64,000 nucleotides of DNA from Billgrantia tianxiuensis (GTDB taxonomy: Bacteria > Pseudomonadota > Gammaproteobacteria > Pseudomonadales > Halomonadaceae), in the NCBI RefSeq assembly GCF_009834345.1, contig NZ_CP035042.1, positions 1,178,001 to 1,242,000 on the forward strand, written 5' to 3'. Positions 9,866 to 20,643 of the stretch are shown piece by piece. The notes beneath the pieces are model-generated. The model had not been told where the DNA came from. It saw only the letters and a list, made by a program, of their open reading frames with translations, and did no database searches. A program made the position numbers and the translations under genes. Numbering within the stretch: position 1 is the first letter of the stretch; every line of letters starts with the position of its first letter.

Positions 9866-9958
9866 CGGGTCTCGTTGGTCGCTTTGATTTGCAAGGGCGG
9901 TGGCGCGGTGCACAATAGCAGCCAAGGGCAGTTTGCCTTCCAAACAAGGAGTGCCGTC

Positions 9959-10435
9959 GTGCGCGTGATTCGCAAGTATGCCAACCGTAGGCTCTATGAT
10001 ACCCAACAGAGTCGCTATGTGACGCTCGAAGATCTGCGGCGCCTGGTTCTCGACGAAGAGCCGTTCCGGGTCGAAGACGCCAAGAGCGGCGAGGACCTGA
10101 CCCGCACCATCCTGCTGTCGATCATCATCGAGCAGGAGCAGGCCGACGGCGAGGCCGAGGTCTTTTCCAACGATCTGTTGGCCCAGTTCATCCGTGTCTA
10201 CGACATGGCCCAGCCGCTGCCGCTGGCACGCTACCTCGAGCAGGGCACGCAACTGATGCTCGAGCAGCAGAAGCGCATGCAGGATCAGTGGCAGCAGGCC
10301 ATGCGCCACTCGCCGATGGAACTGATGCGCGAAATGGCCGAGGAGAACATGAAGTTCTGGCAGAAGGCCATCGGCCAGGCGCAACCCGGCAAGCCGCAGG
10401 GCAAGCCCGACAAGAACGACGACAAGTCATCCTGA
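9959..10435 (+). CDS. phaR: Polyhydroxyalkanoate synthesis regulator PhaR
   Basis: 158-residue PHA regulator. The N-terminal DNA/PHB-binding domain starts RVIRKYANRRLYDTQQSRYV, the PHB_acc_N signature, followed by the PHB_acc domain (about residues 60-105) and a Gln/Met-rich helical region. The start is GTG at 9959, supported by AAGGAG at 9946-9951. In PHA producers PhaR represses phasin genes and senses PHA granules. No phasin or synthase gene is in this window, so its targets lie elsewhere. The C-terminal 20 residues are Gly/Pro/Lys-rich and probably disordered. Confidence 0.92.
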   Translation: MRVIRKYANRRLYDTQQSRYVTLEDLRRLVLDEEPFRVEDAKSGEDLTRTILLSIIIEQEQADGEAEVFSNDLLAQFIRVYDMAQPLPLARYLEQGTQLMLEQQKRMQDQWQQAMRHSPMELMREMAEENMKFWQKAIGQAQPGKPQGKPDKNDDKSS

Positions 10436-10494
10436 AGGCGGCGTGCTGCGCCGCTTTCTGCCATAATGCCGCGACGTCTTCCCAGCCGAACACC

Positions 10495-10518
10495 AGGCCC
10501 GGTCATCTTGCCGGGCCT
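10495..10518 (+). other. Stem-loop in the purD leader
   Basis: AGGCCCGG (10495-10502) pairs perfectly with CCGGGCCT (10511-10518) over an eight-base loop, 29 bases before purD. No T run follows, so it is not a simple terminator. It may shape the purD leader or end phaR transcription. A second small hairpin (GCGGCG/CGCCGC) lies near 10439-10455. Confidence 0.4.
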
Positions 10519-10547
10519 GCGCAGCAAGAGACAGGAAAAGCAAGCGG

Positions 10548-11843
10548 ATGAAGGTTTTGATCATCGGCGGCGGTGGCCGCGAACACGCCTTGGCCTGGAA
10601 AGTTGGCCAGTCGTCCCGTGTCGAGCGGGTTTTCGTGGCCCCCGGCAATGCCGGCACGGCTCATGAGCCGGGCCTGACCAACGTCGCCATCGAGGCGAGT
10701 GAACTGGAGCGGCTGGTCGAGTTCGCCCGTGCCGAAGACGTTGCACTGACCATCGTCGGCCCCGAGGCGCCGCTGGTCGAGGGGGTGGTGGACCGCTTCC
10801 GCGAAGCAGGGCTGACCATCTTCGGCCCTACGCAGGGAGCCGCCCAGCTCGAGGGCTCGAAGTCCTTCACCAAGGACTTTCTTGCCCGCCACGCCATCCC
10901 CACCGCTGCGTATCGGACCTTTACCGAGGTCGAGCCGGCGCTGGCCTATCTCGCCGAGCAGGGCGCGCCGATCGTGATCAAGGCCGACGGCCTGGCGGCG
11001 GGCAAGGGCGTGATCGTTGCCATGACCCTGGCCGAGGCCGAGGCGGCGGTGCGCGACATGCTCGAGGCCAATGCCTTTGGCGATGCCGGGGCGCGGGTGG
11101 TGATCGAGGAGTTCCTCGAGGGCGAGGAGGCCAGTTTCATCGTCATGGTCGACGGCGCCACGATACTGCCGATGGCCACCAGCCAGGACCACAAGCGTGC
11201 ACTGGACGGCGACGCCGGTCCCAACACGGGGGGCATGGGTGCCTACTCGCCGGCGCCGGTGGTGACCGAGAGCGTGCACGAGCGCATCATGGAGCGGGTC
11301 ATCGTTCCCACGGTGCGCGGCATGGCGGCCGAAGGGCATCCCTATACCGGGTTTCTCTACGCCGGCCTGATGATCGACGCCGAGGGTAACCCCAAGGTGA
11401 TCGAATACAACTGCCGTTTCGGCGATCCCGAGACCCAGCCGATCATGCTGCGCCTGCAGTCCGACCTGGCCGAGCTGTGCCTGGCGGGAGCGCGCGGTGA
11501 GCTCGCCGGACATACCTGCGAGTGGGATCCGCGAGCCGCCGTGGGCGTGGTACTGGCGGCGGGCGGCTATCCCGGCAGTTACCGCAAGGGTGACGAGATC
11601 GAAGGCCTCGAGGCTGCCGCAGCGACAGGCTGCAAGGTGTTCCATGCCGGTACCGCCGAGAATGAGCATGGGCACATCGTGACCAGCGGCGGCCGGGTAT
11701 TGTGCGTCACTGCGCTGGGCCAGGGAGTTTCCCAGGCCCGCGATCTGGCTTACCGGGGCGTGGCGGAGATTCGCTGGAACGAGGTGCAGTTCCGCCGCGA
11801 CATCGCCTATCGTGCCATCGCCCGCGAGCGCCAGGCTGGCTGA
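10548..11843 (+). CDS. purD: Phosphoribosylamine--glycine ligase
   Basis: GARS enzyme of de novo purine synthesis: 5-phosphoribosylamine + glycine + ATP gives GAR. 431 residues, the normal length. It opens with MKVLIIGGGGREHALAWK and contains the ATP-grasp signature motifs GPNTGGMGAYSPAPV and VIEYNCRFGDPETQ. The ribosome site is AGGAAAAG. It stands alone here, without purH beside it. Confidence 0.96.
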   Translation: MKVLIIGGGGREHALAWKVGQSSRVERVFVAPGNAGTAHEPGLTNVAIEASELERLVEFARAEDVALTIVGPEAPLVEGVVDRFREAGLTIFGPTQGAAQLEGSKSFTKDFLARHAIPTAAYRTFTEVEPALAYLAEQGAPIVIKADGLAAGKGVIVAMTLAEAEAAVRDMLEANAFGDAGARVVIEEFLEGEEASFIVMVDGATILPMATSQDHKRALDGDAGPNTGGMGAYSPAPVVTESVHERIMERVIVPTVRGMAAEGHPYTGFLYAGLMIDAEGNPKVIEYNCRFGDPETQPIMLRLQSDLAELCLAGARGELAGHTCEWDPRAAVGVVLAAGGYPGSYRKGDEIEGLEAAAATGCKVFHAGTAENEHGHIVTSGGRVLCVTALGQGVSQARDLAYRGVAEIRWNEVQFRRDIAYRAIARERQAG

Positions 11844-11901
11844 GTCGCAAGACATGCACCATCGATAACGCACCACCGATAACAAGAGACAGGGAGCGAG
11901 C

Positions 11902-12342
11902 ATGGAGCGCATCAAGCTGGAATTTCCCGAGTCCGCCATCGTGCATCGGCAGCCGTTGTCAGTGCGCATCACCGACATGAACTATGGCCGGCACTTGGGG
12001 CACGACACCTTGGTGTCGCTGCTCCACGAAGCGCGCATCCAGGCATTCGGTTCGCTTGGGTTGACCGAGTGGGACATGGGGGGATTTCCCAGCGTGGTGG
12101 TCGACCTCGCCGTTCAGTATCAGTCCGAAGCGCGCTGGCCGGATGCGCTGGTGGTGGAGACGGCGATACCCGAGCCCACGGGCAAGGCGATCGTGGTCTA
12201 TCACCGGGTACGACATGCCGAAGGCGGCCGGCCGGTGGCGACGGCTCGTCTCAACGTCGTCCTGGTCGATCCGTCACAGGGACGTAGCGTGGCCGTACCC
12301 GACGCCGTGCGCCAAGCCTTCGTTGGAGTGGAGAGCGCCTGA
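11902..12342 (+). CDS. Hot-dog fold acyl-CoA thioesterase
   Basis: 146-residue single hot-dog protein of the 4HBT family. ITDMNYGRHLGHDTLVSLLHEA near the N-terminus aligns with the catalytic region of YbgC-like thioesterases, although the usual D-x-Y-x-H-x-N pattern is changed (D-M-N-Y-G-R-H). The substrate cannot be read from sequence. Its stop overlaps the next gene by one base (TGATG), so the two are probably co-translated. Confidence 0.78.
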   Translation: MERIKLEFPESAIVHRQPLSVRITDMNYGRHLGHDTLVSLLHEARIQAFGSLGLTEWDMGGFPSVVVDLAVQYQSEARWPDALVVETAIPEPTGKAIVVYHRVRHAEGGRPVATARLNVVLVDPSQGRSVAVPDAVRQAFVGVESA

Positions 12343-13214
12343 TGTCGCGCGAGTACCCGATCATCGCCGTGACCGGCTCTTCCGGAGCCGGTACCACCAC
12401 GGTCAAGCGCACCTTCGAGCGCATGTTCGCTCGCGAGGACGTGCATGCCGCCTTCGTCGATGGTGACGCCTTCCATCGCTATACCCGTGAGGAGCTGGCG
12501 CGCATCTTCCGCGAGGAGCCCGAGCGCAAGAACCAGCTCTCCCATTTTGCCGTCGAGGCCAACCTGCTCGACCGGCTCGAGGCGCTGTTCCTGGAGTACG
12601 GCGAGCATGGCACCGGTACCTATCGGCACTATATCCACGCCGAGGACAAGCAGATGATCGAGGCTGGTCGCCAGGTCGGTACCTTCACCGAATGGCAGCC
12701 GTTGCCCTGCGGCACCGACCTGCTGTTCTACGAGGGACTGCATGGCGGCCTGGTCACCGCGGAGCATGACATCGCCCGTCACGTGGACCTGCTGGTGGGC
12801 GTGGCGCCGACCATGAATCTCGAGTGGATCCAGAAGATCGACCGTGACATCAAGCTGCGCGGCTATTCCCAGGAGGCGGTGATCGACACCATCCTGGGAC
12901 GCATGAACGACTACGTGCGTTATATCCAGCCGCAGTTCTCGCGCACCCATATCAACTTCCAGCGCGTACCCACGGTGGACACCTCCAACCCCTTCGAGGT
13001 GCAGGACATTCCCAACGACGCCGAGTCGTTCGTGGTGATCCGCTTCCGCGACCCCTCGACGGTGGACTTCCCGTGGCTGCTGGCGATGATCCAGGATTCG
13101 TTCATGAGCCGCCCGCATACCCTGGTGGTGCCCGGTGCGCGCATGTCGCTGGCCATCGAACTGATCCTGGCCCCTCTGGTGCGACACCTGCTGGCCCAGC
13201 GGCGCTTTCGTTGA
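12342..13214 (+). CDS. prkB: Phosphoribulokinase-family kinase
   Basis: 290-residue kinase of the phosphoribulokinase/uridine kinase superfamily. The P-loop GSSGAGTTTV lies at residues 12-21, and LLFYEGLHGG with QPQFSRTHINFQRVPTVDTS match the class I (hexose-type) phosphoribulokinases, including E. coli PrkB. No RuBisCO or other Calvin-cycle gene is nearby, so the physiological substrate is uncertain; the E. coli homologue also lacks a clear role. It is coupled to the thioesterase gene upstream. Confidence 0.88.
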   Translation: MSREYPIIAVTGSSGAGTTTVKRTFERMFAREDVHAAFVDGDAFHRYTREELARIFREEPERKNQLSHFAVEANLLDRLEALFLEYGEHGTGTYRHYIHAEDKQMIEAGRQVGTFTEWQPLPCGTDLLFYEGLHGGLVTAEHDIARHVDLLVGVAPTMNLEWIQKIDRDIKLRGYSQEAVIDTILGRMNDYVRYIQPQFSRTHINFQRVPTVDTSNPFEVQDIPNDAESFVVIRFRDPSTVDFPWLLAMIQDSFMSRPHTLVVPGARMSLAIELILAPLVRHLLAQRRFR

Positions 13215-13286
13215 GGCGTTGCGCCAACACTCTCGCTCCCGATAACGAGACAAGAGCGGGACAAGAACGCGACAGGAGCTCGAGCG

Positions 13287-13631
13287 ATGCAAGACTGCCT
13301 CTTCTGCAAGATCGCCCAGCGCGAGATTCCCGCCGACATCGTCTACGAGGACGATCAGGTGCTGGCGTTCAACGACATCAATCCCCAGGCTCCCACTCAT
13401 ATCCTGATCATCCCCAAGTCGCACATCGCCACGCTCAACGACATCGAGGAGCGCGATCAGGCGTTGGTCGGTCGCCTGCCCTATGTCGCGGCACGGCTGG
13501 CCGAGGAGCGCGGCTTTGCCGCCGACGGCTACCGCGTAGTGATGAACTGCAATGACCAAGGCGGCCAGACGGTCTATCATATTCATATGCACCTGATGGG
13601 CGGTCGCCGCTTTACTTGGCCGGCTGGCTAG
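13287..13631 (+). CDS. HIT-family purine nucleoside phosphoramidase (HinT-like)
   Basis: 114-residue histidine-triad protein. The catalytic triad motif [10 protein letters not shown] is at residues 98-107, and [20 protein letters not shown] is the standard N-terminus. HinT enzymes hydrolyse AMP phosphoramidates. A short in-frame upstream region carries a good ribosome site (GACAGGAG). A hairpin at 13700-13719 follows. Confidence 0.92.
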   Translation: MQDCLFCKIAQREIPADIVYEDDQVLAFNDINPQAPTHILIIPKSHIATLNDIEERDQALVGRLPYVAARLAEERGFAADGYRVVMNCNDQGGQTVYHIHMHLMGGRRFTWPAG

Positions 13632-13699
13632 CTGGCGCTATGCGGAGCAGTCCGCGCGCGTCGAGGCGTGCGACGCATCAGGTGCACCTAATTTCATGG

Positions 13700-13719
13700 C
13701 GCCACCCCTATGGGTGGCG
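13700..13719 (+). terminator. Hairpin after the HIT gene
   Basis: CGCCACCC (13700-13707) and GGGTGGCG (13712-13719) form a perfect eight-pair stem with a four-base loop, followed by TT. It sits 68 bases after the HIT stop and 66 bases before coq7, a sensible place for a weak intrinsic terminator. Confidence 0.5.
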
Positions 13720-13785
13720 TTGCCGCGCTTGTCGGTGCCTTTCTGGCGGGCGCGATGCGAAGGCAGCGTACAGGAACCGAGTGAG

Positions 13786-14430
13786 ATGAACCGCCATTAC
13801 TCCCACGCCGATAACCTGATCCATCAGTTCGATACCGTGCTGCGCACCCTGGTGCCCCATGCGGCGCGCGCATCGCGTCCTTCACCGGCAACCGCGGAGG
13901 TGCAGGATGACGACATGAGCGCCGAAGAGCGCCGGCACGCCGCAGGGTTGATGCGCGTCAACCACACCGGAGAGGTGTGCGCCCAGGCGCTCTATCAGGG
14001 CCAAGGCTTTACCGCCAAGCTGCCCGAGGTACGCAGTCAGATGGAACACTCCGCCCAGGAGGAGATCGACCATCTGGCTTGGTGCGACGAGCGGTTGCAG
14101 GAGCTCGACAGTCACACCAGCTTGCTCAATCCGCTGTTTTACGCGGCTTCCTTCGGTCTGGGCGCGGTGGCGGGAGCGATTGGCGACCGGATCAGCCTGG
14201 GCTTCGTTGCCGCCACCGAGGAGCAGGTTGGCAGGCATTTGGATGAGCACATGGTCAAGCTGCCCGCGGGCGACCATCGCTCCCGCGCCGTGCTGCGTCA
14301 GATGGCCATCGACGAGGCGCATCATGCCCAATTGGCCTTGGAGGCAGGCGGCGCGCGCTTCCCGGCACCGGTCAAGTTCGGCATGTCGCTGATGTCGAAG
14401 GTCATGACCAAGAGCGTCTATCGGATCTGA
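13786..14430 (+). CDS. coq7: 2-polyprenyl-3-methyl-6-methoxy-1,4-benzoquinol monooxygenase
   Basis: Diiron hydroxylase of ubiquinone synthesis that adds the last ring hydroxyl. 214 residues. Iron ligands are seen in [12 protein letters not shown], the first E-x-x-H (EEIDH), EEQVGRH and the second E-x-x-H (DEAHH). Coq7/Cat5 replaces UbiF in many gammaproteobacteria. The start at 13786 is chosen because an upstream in-frame extension lacks family similarity and covers the hairpin. Confidence 0.94.
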   Translation: MNRHYSHADNLIHQFDTVLRTLVPHAARASRPSPATAEVQDDDMSAEERRHAAGLMRVNHTGEVCAQALYQGQGFTAKLPEVRSQMEHSAQEEIDHLAWCDERLQELDSHTSLLNPLFYAASFGLGAVAGAIGDRISLGFVAATEEQVGRHLDEHMVKLPAGDHRSRAVLRQMAIDEAHHAQLALEAGGARFPAPVKFGMSLMSKVMTKSVYRI

Positions 14431-14440
14431 GTGGCGGGAC

Positions 14441-15046
14441 ATGTCCGAGGAGATCCATCTGCGTTTCGTCGAGGTCGCTCGCGAGCTGAGCCCCAGTCTT
14501 GCCGATGCCTTCGAGCGAGGAGGGCCGGTAACGCTCCAGGCCGACGACAGCCAACCGCTGGCCGAGCGCCTGTGTCGGTCGATCGCGGGGCAGCAGCTGT
14601 CGGTGAAGGCGGCACGCTCAATCTGGACGCGGGTCGTCGATGCGGCCGGCGAGACGCCGCTGATGGAGTTTTTCGTCGAGCCGAACCAGGAGGTGCTGCG
14701 TGGCTGCGGCCTGTCGGGAGCCAAGTTGCGGGCGCTGTGCCTGATTGCCGAAGAGGCCCGGGCCGGGCGGCTCGAAGCCGCCGAACTGCGACGGTTGGAT
14801 CATGCCCAGCGCTCGCAGCGGCTGACCGCGCTATGGGGCGTGGGTCAGTGGACCGCCGACATGATCTCCATCTTCTACTTCGGCGAGCCGGATGTCTGGC
14901 CGGAAGGCGACGTGGCGGCACGCAAGACTCTTGAGCGTCTCACCAGCCCTCGGCGCAAGACGCTGCGTACCGCAACGCGCTTCGCCCCTCATCGCTCTTA
15001 TCTGGCGCTCTACCTGTGGCGGCATGTCGATGCGCCGCCCGTCTAG
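14441..15046 (+). CDS. DNA-3-methyladenine glycosylase II, HhH-GPD family
   Basis: 201-residue base-excision repair enzyme that removes alkylated purines. The helix-hairpin-helix is LTALWGVGQWTADMISI and the catalytic aspartate is the D of EGDVAARKTL, both in the C-terminal half. The N-terminal AlkA extension and Ada fusion are missing, so it is the short AlkA/MAG-like form. It starts 10 bases after coq7 and is probably co-transcribed. Confidence 0.88.
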   Translation: MSEEIHLRFVEVARELSPSLADAFERGGPVTLQADDSQPLAERLCRSIAGQQLSVKAARSIWTRVVDAAGETPLMEFFVEPNQEVLRGCGLSGAKLRALCLIAEEARAGRLEAAELRRLDHAQRSQRLTALWGVGQWTADMISIFYFGEPDVWPEGDVAARKTLERLTSPRRKTLRTATRFAPHRSYLALYLWRHVDAPPV

Positions 15047-15052
15047 GGCAGG

Positions 15053-15472
15053 TCAGTCGTCGACGATGCTGTAGGAGTGGGTGACTTCGACGCCGCCCTT
15101 GGCCAGCATGATCGAGGCGCTGCAGTACTTCTCCGCGGAGAGTTCCACTGCGCGCTTGACCTGATTCTCCTTGAGATTGTGCCCGCTGACAGTGAAGTGC
15201 ACGTGGATCTTGGTGAAGACGGCGGGCACCGTGTCGGCACGCTCGGCCTCGATGCTGGCCACGCAATCGGTCACGCCAGCGCGAGCTTTCTCGAGGATCT
15301 CCAACACGTCGAAAGAGGTGCAGGCGCCCATGCCCATCAACAGCATCTCCATGGGTCGCGGGCCGGTATTGCGGCCGCCGTGGTCGGGCGGGCCGTCGAT
15401 CACCACGCTGTGGCCACTGCCCGATTCGGCGACGAACTGGCGACCATCAGTCCACTTGATGCTGGCTTTCAC
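15053..15472 (-). CDS. OsmC-family protein (YhfA-like)
   Basis: 139-residue OsmC/Ohr-fold protein. The two conserved cysteines sit in GACTSFD and EKYCSAS. The sequence MEMLLMGMGACTSFDVLEIL places it in the YhfA/OsmC subgroup rather than Ohr. The start codon is GTG at 15472, with AAGGAG eight bases before it. It is convergent with the glycosylase gene. Immediately upstream lies a decayed copy of its own 5' end. Confidence 0.9.
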   Translation of the reverse strand: MKASIKWTDGRQFVAESGSGHSVVIDGPPDHGGRNTGPRPMEMLLMGMGACTSFDVLEILEKARAGVTDCVASIEAERADTVPAVFTKIHVHFTVSGHNLKENQVKRAVELSAEKYCSASIMLAKGGVEVTHSYSIVDD

Positions 15473-15494
15473 GAGCTGAACTCCTTCCTATTGG

Positions 15495-15587
15495 TTAGAT
15501 GCGCTGATCCACGACGGCCACTTCCCGCTCTCTACAACCCCAGGCGACGAACTGGCGGCCATCGGTCCATTTGACGCTGGCTTTCAT
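15495..15587 (-). pseudogene. Vestigial partial copy of the osmC 5' end, now a 30-codon open frame
   Basis: Starting at ATG 15587 the minus strand reads MKASVKWTDGRQFVA, which matches the first 15 residues of the OsmC protein next door with one change (Ile to Val) and four codons that differ. The copy has its own AAGGAAG ribosome site. After codon 15 it departs, with scattered similarity to osmC (AGTGGCC, CGTGG) in a shifted frame, and stops at 15495, 22 bases before the osmC GTG. I infer an old tandem duplication whose first copy has decayed. It may still be translated as a leader peptide in front of osmC. Confidence 0.75.
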
Positions 15588-15649
15588 GAGCAAGGCTTCC
15601 TTATCGAGACGTTCGAGAGGGGCCAGCATACCATTACCGTGGCCACAGC

Positions 15650-17361
<1,712 letters not shown>

Positions 17362-17437
17362 GCTGGCTCCTTGTTGTGCCGGACGGTGCCGGTTGACGCC
17401 TGTGGGGCACCGCCGCATGCTGAGCGGTCAGTCGCAT

Positions 17438-17465
17438 ACGACAGGCTGGGTGCGGTCTGTATAAT
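17438..17465 (+). promoter_or_regulatory. Probable sigma-70 promoter of lptD
   Basis: A perfect TATAAT at 17460-17465 is preceded, 16 bases upstream, by ACGACA (17438-17443), four of six matches to TTGACA. It lies 33 bases before the lptD start in the amgK/lptD divergent region. I see no obvious sigma-E type box. Confidence 0.6.
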
Positions 17466-17498
17466 ACCGATTCTCTTCGCCAAGGACATCGAGGGACC

Positions 17499-19933
17499 AT
17501 GGGCAAGCGACACGCAGGAACGGCATTGGCCGGGCTGATCACGTCAGGTCTGGCGCTTGGCACGCCGCAGGCGATGGCGCTCGATCCATTGCCGGCCTGG
17601 CAGCTCGATTGGCATCCCTGGAGCGACGACCGGCCCGCCGAGGCACTGTGCCGCGGCACCTACATCATGCCGGCCTATCGGTTGCCCGCCACCGATGAGC
17701 CCGGTCAGGTTCGTTCCGAGTCCGATAGCGCCTATTACGGCGATGAGGGCGAGACCATTCTCGGTGGCGAAGTGATCCTGCGGCGTGGCGACACCCAGCT
17801 CGAGTCGCCGCGGGTGAATGTGCCCGCCGCGCGTGATCGAGCCCACGCCGAGGGGCCACTGGCTCTGCGCGACCTCAACCTGCTGGTACGCGGCGAGGCC
17901 GGCGAGGTCTCACTGAACAGCGATGCCGCCAGCATCGACTCGGCTCACTTCGTGGTCCATGACCAGCATCTGCGCGGCGATGCGATGCAGCTCGAACGGC
18001 TGGAGGATGGGCGCTTCCGGCTCACCTCGGCGAGCTTCACCACCTGCGACCCGGGCAGCAACCTGTGGCAGCTGGTCACCGGCGACCTGGTACTGGATCG
18101 CGAGAGCGGTTTCGGCACCGCGCGCCACGCCCGTCTCGAGATGGGCAATGTCCCGGTGTTCTACTGGCCCTGGGTACGCTTCCCCATCGACGATCGTCGT
18201 CACACCGGCTTCCTGTGGCCGGAGTTGGGATTCTCGGGTGGCGCCCTGGACTATGCCCAGCCGTTCTACTGGAACATCGCGCCCAATCACGATGCCACCA
18301 TCGTGCCGCGCTGGATCCAGGATCGCGGCCTGTTGCTTGGCGGCGAGTACCGCTACCTTTATCCCAGCGATGCCGGCCAGATCGAAGGGGCCTACATATC
18401 CAGCGACGGCGGGGGCTCCAACGAGAATCCCAACGATCCCTCGCGGCGCTACGAGGGCGAGGACCGCTGGTACGTCGATTACCGCCATACTGGGCGTTTC
18501 GATACGCGGACAAGCTATAACCTGCGCTACGGTGCCGCCAGCGACGGTCGCTATTTCGACGATTTCGGCAGCCCCTTCGGCGACGATCCCAACAACATGC
18601 AGCGCCTGGCCCGGATCAACTATCGCGGCGACCTGTGGAACCTCGATGCACGCGCCCAGGGTTTCCAGCGACTGGACGACCCCCTGCAAGATCGCAAGAA
18701 GCCCTTCTACCGCCTGCCCAGCCTGACGGCTACGGCGCGCTGGTCGCAGCCGGGCGGGTGGTATCAGCAGTGGCGTTCCAATGCGACCTATTTCTGGCGC
18801 GACGTCGATCGCAATCGAGTGCCCCTGCGCGAAGCGGCCGTCGGTACCCGACTGCACCTTTCTCCCGCCACCGGCTGGCGTTTCGACGAAACCTGGGGCA
18901 TCTGGAGCCCCGCGTGGAGTGGCTATACACCGCCTACGATCTCGATTACGGTGAGCGCGTCACCGAGCGCGACACCTCCCTGCAGCGTGCGGTACCGGTG
19001 AGTTCCATCGATGGCGGCCTGGTATTCGAGCGCGAGCTGGAGCTCGGCGGGCGTGAATATCGCCAGACGCTCGAGCCACGGTTCAACTACGCCTACGTGC
19101 CGACGCGGGACCAGAGCGAGTTCCCCGACTTCGACAGCGACGAGCGCGCTTTCTCCTGGAACCAGCTGTGGTCGCCCTATCGTTTCTCGGGCTCCGACCG
19201 CATTGGCGATCTCAACCGCCTCTCGCTGGGTGTCAGCAGCCGTTTCCTCGAGGATGCCAGCGGCCGTGAGCGCTTCACGCTGGGCGTGGGGCAGGCGCTC
19301 TATTTCGACGACCGCAACATCGACATGGCCGGCGATCCCGATACGCTGCCTCCGCCCCGGGCCGACGGTGGCGAACGGCTCTACCAGGCCACCCGCGATC
19401 GTTCGCCGCTGGTCACGCGGCTCGACTGGCATATCGACGAACGCTGGAGCACACGCTACGAATGGCTCTACGACGACCATCGCAGCCGCACCGAGCGGAG
19501 CAGTGTAGGCGTGGCCTATCGCGATCCGCGTGGGCACGTATTGAACCTTGCCTATCGCTGGCAACTCGAAGGGTTCGACCCTTCGGGGGAAGACGAGGAC
19601 CGCCTGGGGTATGATCGCGAGGAGTACGAACTCTCCTTCGCCTACAAGATGAACCCAAGGATAGACCTCATCGGACGCTTCCTGTACGACCACACCAACC
19701 GTCGCAGCCTGGAACAGCTGGCCGGTGTGCAGTGGAACGACTGCTGTTATGGTCTGCAGGTGGTGTGGCGCGAGTGGGTCAACGACAATGACACCGCCAA
19801 TACCATTGCGGACGATTTCAACGAGCGCGGCTTGTTCCTGCGCTTCGTCTTCAAGGGGCTGGGTGGCGTCGGCGGCGATGCCGGCGATTACTTCGAGCGG
19901 GCCATACCAGGCTACCGGGCTACTGCCTTCTGA
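17499..19933 (+). CDS. lptD: LPS-assembly protein LptD (one-base frameshift in this sequence)
   Basis: Outer-membrane beta-barrel that inserts lipopolysaccharide with LptE; about 811 residues after repair. A signal peptide ends near residue 27, then an OstA-like periplasmic domain (about 60-200) and the LptD barrel. Four cysteines, C51, C183, C749 and C750, match the pattern of the two structural disulfides in E. coli LptD. The frame breaks at the G4 run 18895-18898; one extra G restores ETWGHLEPRVEWLYTAYDLD. The gene is normally essential, so a consensus error is the best explanation. It heads the lptD-surA-pdxA-rsmA-apaG-apaH run. Confidence 0.93.
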
Positions 19934-19984
19934 GCAGTGGCTCGAGGGGCTCTACGAGTGAGACAGATGAGAGGAAAGAGAAAC

Positions 19985-20638
19985 ATGCGGATTTTGCCAA
20001 TTGCCACCCTGGGCTTGGCCCTGTGCCTTGGTGCCGTACCGCTGACGGCCGTGGCCCAGGACTTCCAGCCGGTGCAGCGGCAGTCCCTGGACCGTATCGT
20101 GGCCGTGGTGAACCAGCAGGCCATCATGCAGAGCCAGCTCGAGGAACGCATGGAACAGGCGCGCAGCCAGCTTGCCGCCCAAGGGCAAGGATTGCCTCCC
20201 GAAGGGATGCTGCGCGAGCACATGCTGGAGCAGATCATCCTCGAAGAGATCCAGTTGCAGATGGCGGCGGATGCCGGCCTCAGCATCGACGATACCTCGC
20301 TCAATCGGCAGATTCGCGAAATTGCCGAGAGGAATCGCATGACCCTCGACCAGTTTGCCGATGCGCTGGAGGCCGATGGCCTGAGCATGGCCGCCGTGCG
20401 CGAGGAGATTCGCCGCGAGATGCTGCTGCGTGAGCTGCAACAGCGCCAGGTTGGCGGTCGCGTCAATGTCAGCAATCGCGAAGTGGAGCGTTTCATCGAG
20501 CAGCAGGGTGGTAACGTGAGCCTGGATCAGGCGCGCCAGATGGTTTTCCAGCGCAAGGCTAACGAGGCGCTCGACGCCTGGCTGCAGGAGATTCGAGCCG
20601 AGGCCTTCGTCGACAACCGGCTCGCCAACGGGCGTTGA
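19985..20638 (+). CDS. surA: Short SurA-like periplasmic chaperone lacking both parvulin domains
   Basis: Only 217 residues, against about 430 for usual SurA. A signal peptide (to about residue 24) is followed by the SurA N-domain (QSLDRIVAVVNQQAIMQSQL, residues 34-170). The sequence then goes directly from EVERFIEQQGGN to the C-terminal SurA helix (SLDQARQMVFQRKANEALD, DAWLQEIRAEAFVDNRL). Both PPIase (parvulin) domains are absent and the reading frame is clean. The N and C parts form the chaperone core in E. coli SurA. Position between lptD and pdxA is the canonical surA locus. Ribosome site AGAGGAAAGAG. Confidence 0.88.
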   Translation: MRILPIATLGLALCLGAVPLTAVAQDFQPVQRQSLDRIVAVVNQQAIMQSQLEERMEQARSQLAAQGQGLPPEGMLREHMLEQIILEEIQLQMAADAGLSIDDTSLNRQIREIAERNRMTLDQFADALEADGLSMAAVREEIRREMLLRELQQRQVGGRVNVSNREVERFIEQQGGNVSLDQARQMVFQRKANEALDAWLQEIRAEAFVDNRLANGR

Positions 20639-20643
20639 ACGTT

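Noticed and set aside
9866..10384. N-terminal extension of the rsmE frame reaching to 10384
   Set aside because: Family proteins start at MNLILL (9865), and the extension lies over phaR on the other strand.
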